Source of the DNA: an uncultured Flavobacteriales bacterium
Lineage (GTDB): Bacteria > Bacteroidota > Bacteroidia > Flavobacteriales > Vicingaceae
Assembly (NCBI GenBank): GCA_913052515.1
Contig: CAJXFJ010000055.1
Coordinates: 1 to 8,304 of the forward strand
DNA: 8,304 nt
Direction: 5' to 3'
Part shown: positions 6,738 through 8,304 of the stretch, in pieces
Position numbering within the stretch: the first letter of the stretch is position 1
Layout of the letters: each line of letters begins with the position of its first letter
Notes under the pieces: generated by a model
What the model was told of the DNA's origin: nothing
Database searches by the model: none
The model's input: the letters and a program-made list of their open reading frames with translations, nothing else
Position numbers and translations under genes: made by a program

Positions 6738-7159
6738 GGGTTTTCAAAATGTTCTTCTAAAATATCATTTAAGTCTTCTTGGTCCAAAGGTTTTTTAAAA
6801 TGGTTTAGAACACCATATAATTTATAATCTTTACTCTTGGTAAAGTTTTCATAATCAAGGTGATTGCTTAAAATAACGAGGACTGTTTTAAACTTGTTAG
6901 TTATTTCTTCACTTAAGTCAACATATTTATCTAGGAATTCAAAACCATCTGAGCCAGGCATTTCTAGATCTAAAAAAATCAATTCGGGCTTAGGTGGTTC
7001 ACCTTTATGAAAGCCACCTTTTAAATAGTTGATACCAGCTTCACCACTTTCAACAACATCAATTTGTTCAACATCATAGTTTTCGCTAATTAATGCTTTA
7101 TTGATCAAACTTGTAGACTTGCTATCATCAATTAGTAGAATACGCTTGAAATTAATCAT
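6734..7159 (-). CDS. Stand-alone response regulator receiver (CheY/Rcp-like), proximal
   Basis: A 141-residue single receiver domain. Asp11-Asp12 (LLIDDSK), phospho-acceptor Asp64 (FLDLEMPGSDG), switch Ser98 (VILSN) and Lys123 (FKKP) are in place. A longer basic/proline loop (GGFHKGEPPKPE, 48-59) precedes the phosphorylation strand, again Rcp1-like. No DNA-binding or enzymatic output is attached. It shares little with its neighbour outside the receiver core, so the pair is not a recent duplication and the two may have different partners. The ATG overlaps the TAA of the kinase gene by one base (TAATG), and its own stop overlaps the next regulator, so the kinase and both receivers should be made together. 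Confidence 0.94.
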   Translation of the reverse strand: MINFKRILLIDDSKSTSLINKALISENYDVEQIDVVESGEAGINYLKGGFHKGEPPKPELIFLDLEMPGSDGFEFLDKYVDLSEEITNKFKTVLVILSNHLDYENFTKSKDYKLYGVLNHFKKPLDQEDLNDILEEHFENP

Positions 7160-8304
7160 TAATTGGATTTATTAGGTAAGTTGATAATAAATTTAGTGCC
7201 TTCGTTAACTATGCTTTCTACATCAATGGAACCCCCAAAGTTATTGATAATATTTTTTACGAGATAAAGCCCAATTCCACTTCCAGAAACATGATTATGC
7301 ATTCGGCCGAAAATTCCAAATACCTTTTCTTTACCCCGGTTCAAATCAATTCCCAATCCGTTATCTTCAATAGTTAATAAGATATTGTTTTTAGCTCTTT
7401 TAAGTTCAATCCTAATTTTTAGAGGAACATTTTCTCTTTTGTATTTTATTGAATTGCCTATGATGTTGAAAATTATACTTTTAAAGTTTGATTTGTTCGC
7501 TAGAATCTCAATGCTTTGGTCAAAGTCTTTCTCAATTTTAGCATTAGATTTGCTTAATAAAGAAGATAACAATTCAATATTTTCATCAATTATTTCAGCT
7601 AAGTTTATTTTTTCTTTCAGTTGAGAAGCAGGTTCTTTAAGCTTGGCTATTTTAACCACTGCCTCTATTTTAGCTTCAGCAGATTCAATAGACTTTTCAA
7701 TCCATTGTATGGAACTCTTAAAGTACTCTGATGTTTGGTTTTTAGATTCTAATTTGAGTATATTCAAATGTCCTTTTATACTAGTTAATGGAGTTTTTAA
7801 ATCATGAGTTGTCATATAGGCAAATTCTTCCAATTCTTTATTTACTTGTTCCAACTCTCTTGTTCTTAATTCAACTCTTTGCTCCAGTTCCTTATTTAAT
7901 TTATTTAGTTCATTTTCTGCTTTCACTAAGTCTGAAATATCTCTCCAAATGGAATTTGTTCGAATGATATTTCCTTTTTTGTCATAAACTGGATTCGCAT
8001 TGAGAATAACGGGAATTATTCTATTATCTTTTGTTCTTAAAAACAATCGTTCATTGATTATTTTTTTAGTTTTTTTAAACTCTTTTAATGCTTTTCTAAC
8101 AGCAGCATGGCTTGAAGAATCATACAGCTTAAATACTGTTTTTCCAATTAAATCAGCTCTTCTATAACCTAAAGTATTTAAAGTGGTATCATTTATTGCT
8201 AATATGTTGCCATTATGGGCATCGATAGAAACCATTAAATCTGGAGCATCATTATATAATTGTTTATAGTTTGCTTTAGAAGTTTCAAGTTCTTCCGTCT
8301 TATC
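7159..8304 (-). CDS. PAS-domain sensor histidine kinase, 3' part (5' end outside window)
   Basis: The frame is open to the window edge on the - strand. The ATG at 8235 lies inside a PAS domain (residues NDAPDL precede it in frame), so the true start is beyond 8304. About 381 residues are visible: a short charged helix, a PAS domain (QLYNDAPDLMVSIDAHNG to SIWRDISDLVKAENEL), a coiled coil, then a HisKA domain with the phospho-accepting His in YMTTHDLKTPL (codon 7804-7806). The HATPase domain follows, with N-box FNIIGNSIKYK, G1 DNGLGI, F-box-like GIFGRMH and G2 GSGIGLYLV. All catalytic boxes are intact. No membrane helix is visible in this part. The enzyme autophosphorylates on His and most likely passes phosphate to the two receivers encoded immediately downstream. 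The ligand of the PAS domain cannot be told. Confidence 0.95.
   Translation of the reverse strand, partial: DKTEELETSKANYKQLYNDAPDLMVSIDAHNGNILAINDTTLNTLGYRRADLIGKTVFKLYDSSSHAAVRKALKEFKKTKKIINERLFLRTKDNRIIPVILNANPVYDKKGNIIRTNSIWRDISDLVKAENELNKLNKELEQRVELRTRELEQVNKELEEFAYMTTHDLKTPLTSIKGHLNILKLESKNQTSEYFKSSIQWIEKSIESAEAKIEAVVKIAKLKEPASQLKEKINLAEIIDENIELLSSLLSKSNAKIEKDFDQSIEILANKSNFKSIIFNIIGNSIKYKRENVPLKIRIELKRAKNNILLTIEDNGLGIDLNRGKEKVFGIFGRMHNHVSGSGIGLYLVKNIINNFGGSIDVESIVNEGTKFIINLPNKSN

Noticed and set aside
7385..7624. Antisense open frames inside the kinase, receiver, S1 and flavoprotein genes
   Set aside because: They lie wholly within well-supported genes, have no recognisable domains and have biased, low-complexity composition typical of shadow frames.
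1..8304. CRISPR arrays, tRNA/rRNA genes, insertion sequences, toxin-antitoxin or phage-defence genes
   Set aside because: I found no direct-repeat arrays, transposase motifs or RNA gene signatures; nearly all of the window is accounted for by the listed genes.

Overview
The window is about 8.3 kb of AT-rich, densely coded bacterial DNA. It most likely comes from a Bacteroidota (Cytophagales-like) genome. The grounds are low GC, little sign of Shine-Dalgarno sequences with A-rich leaders instead, a TA-TTTG type promoter word before the central operon, and the style of the S1, SpoIIE-phosphatase and histidine-kinase proteins. The taxon is an inference from sequence style, not from a database match.

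Left part (1-2635, + strand): the 3' part of rpsA (ribosomal protein S1, 5' end outside the window) ends in a textbook intrinsic terminator at 1372-1402. A complete HI0933/BaiN-type FAD oxidoreductase (1430-2635) follows. These are ordinary housekeeping genes.

Centre (2706-6325, + strand): a tight five-gene operon. In order it encodes a membrane-anchored protein with a C-terminal peptidoglycan-binding domain; a small coiled-coil protein; a 275-residue protein with a helical N-terminus and a C-terminal domain whose predicted strand/helix order matches Roadblock/Longin folds; a Ras/Rab-like small GTPase; and a PAS-SpoIIE (PP2C-type) phosphatase. Gaps are 2 and 28 nt, then an 8-nt overlap, then 10 nt. 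GTG and TTG starts are used for the last two genes.

Right part (8304-6333, - strand): a PAS histidine kinase (5' end outside the window) and two stand-alone receiver proteins, joined by 1-nt and 4-nt stop/start overlaps. This unit converges on the phosphatase gene with only 7 bp between the stop codons.

Working model (inference): the centre and right parts form one signalling locus. The GTPase and its putative Roadblock/Longin-like partner would form a switch, the coiled-coil and peptidoglycan-binding proteins would link it to the envelope, and the SpoIIE phosphatase and His-Asp phosphorelay would be its outputs or inputs. The GTPase has unusual switch residues (Ser instead of Thr in switch I, Glu instead of Gln after DxxG). 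The target of the system is not visible in the window.
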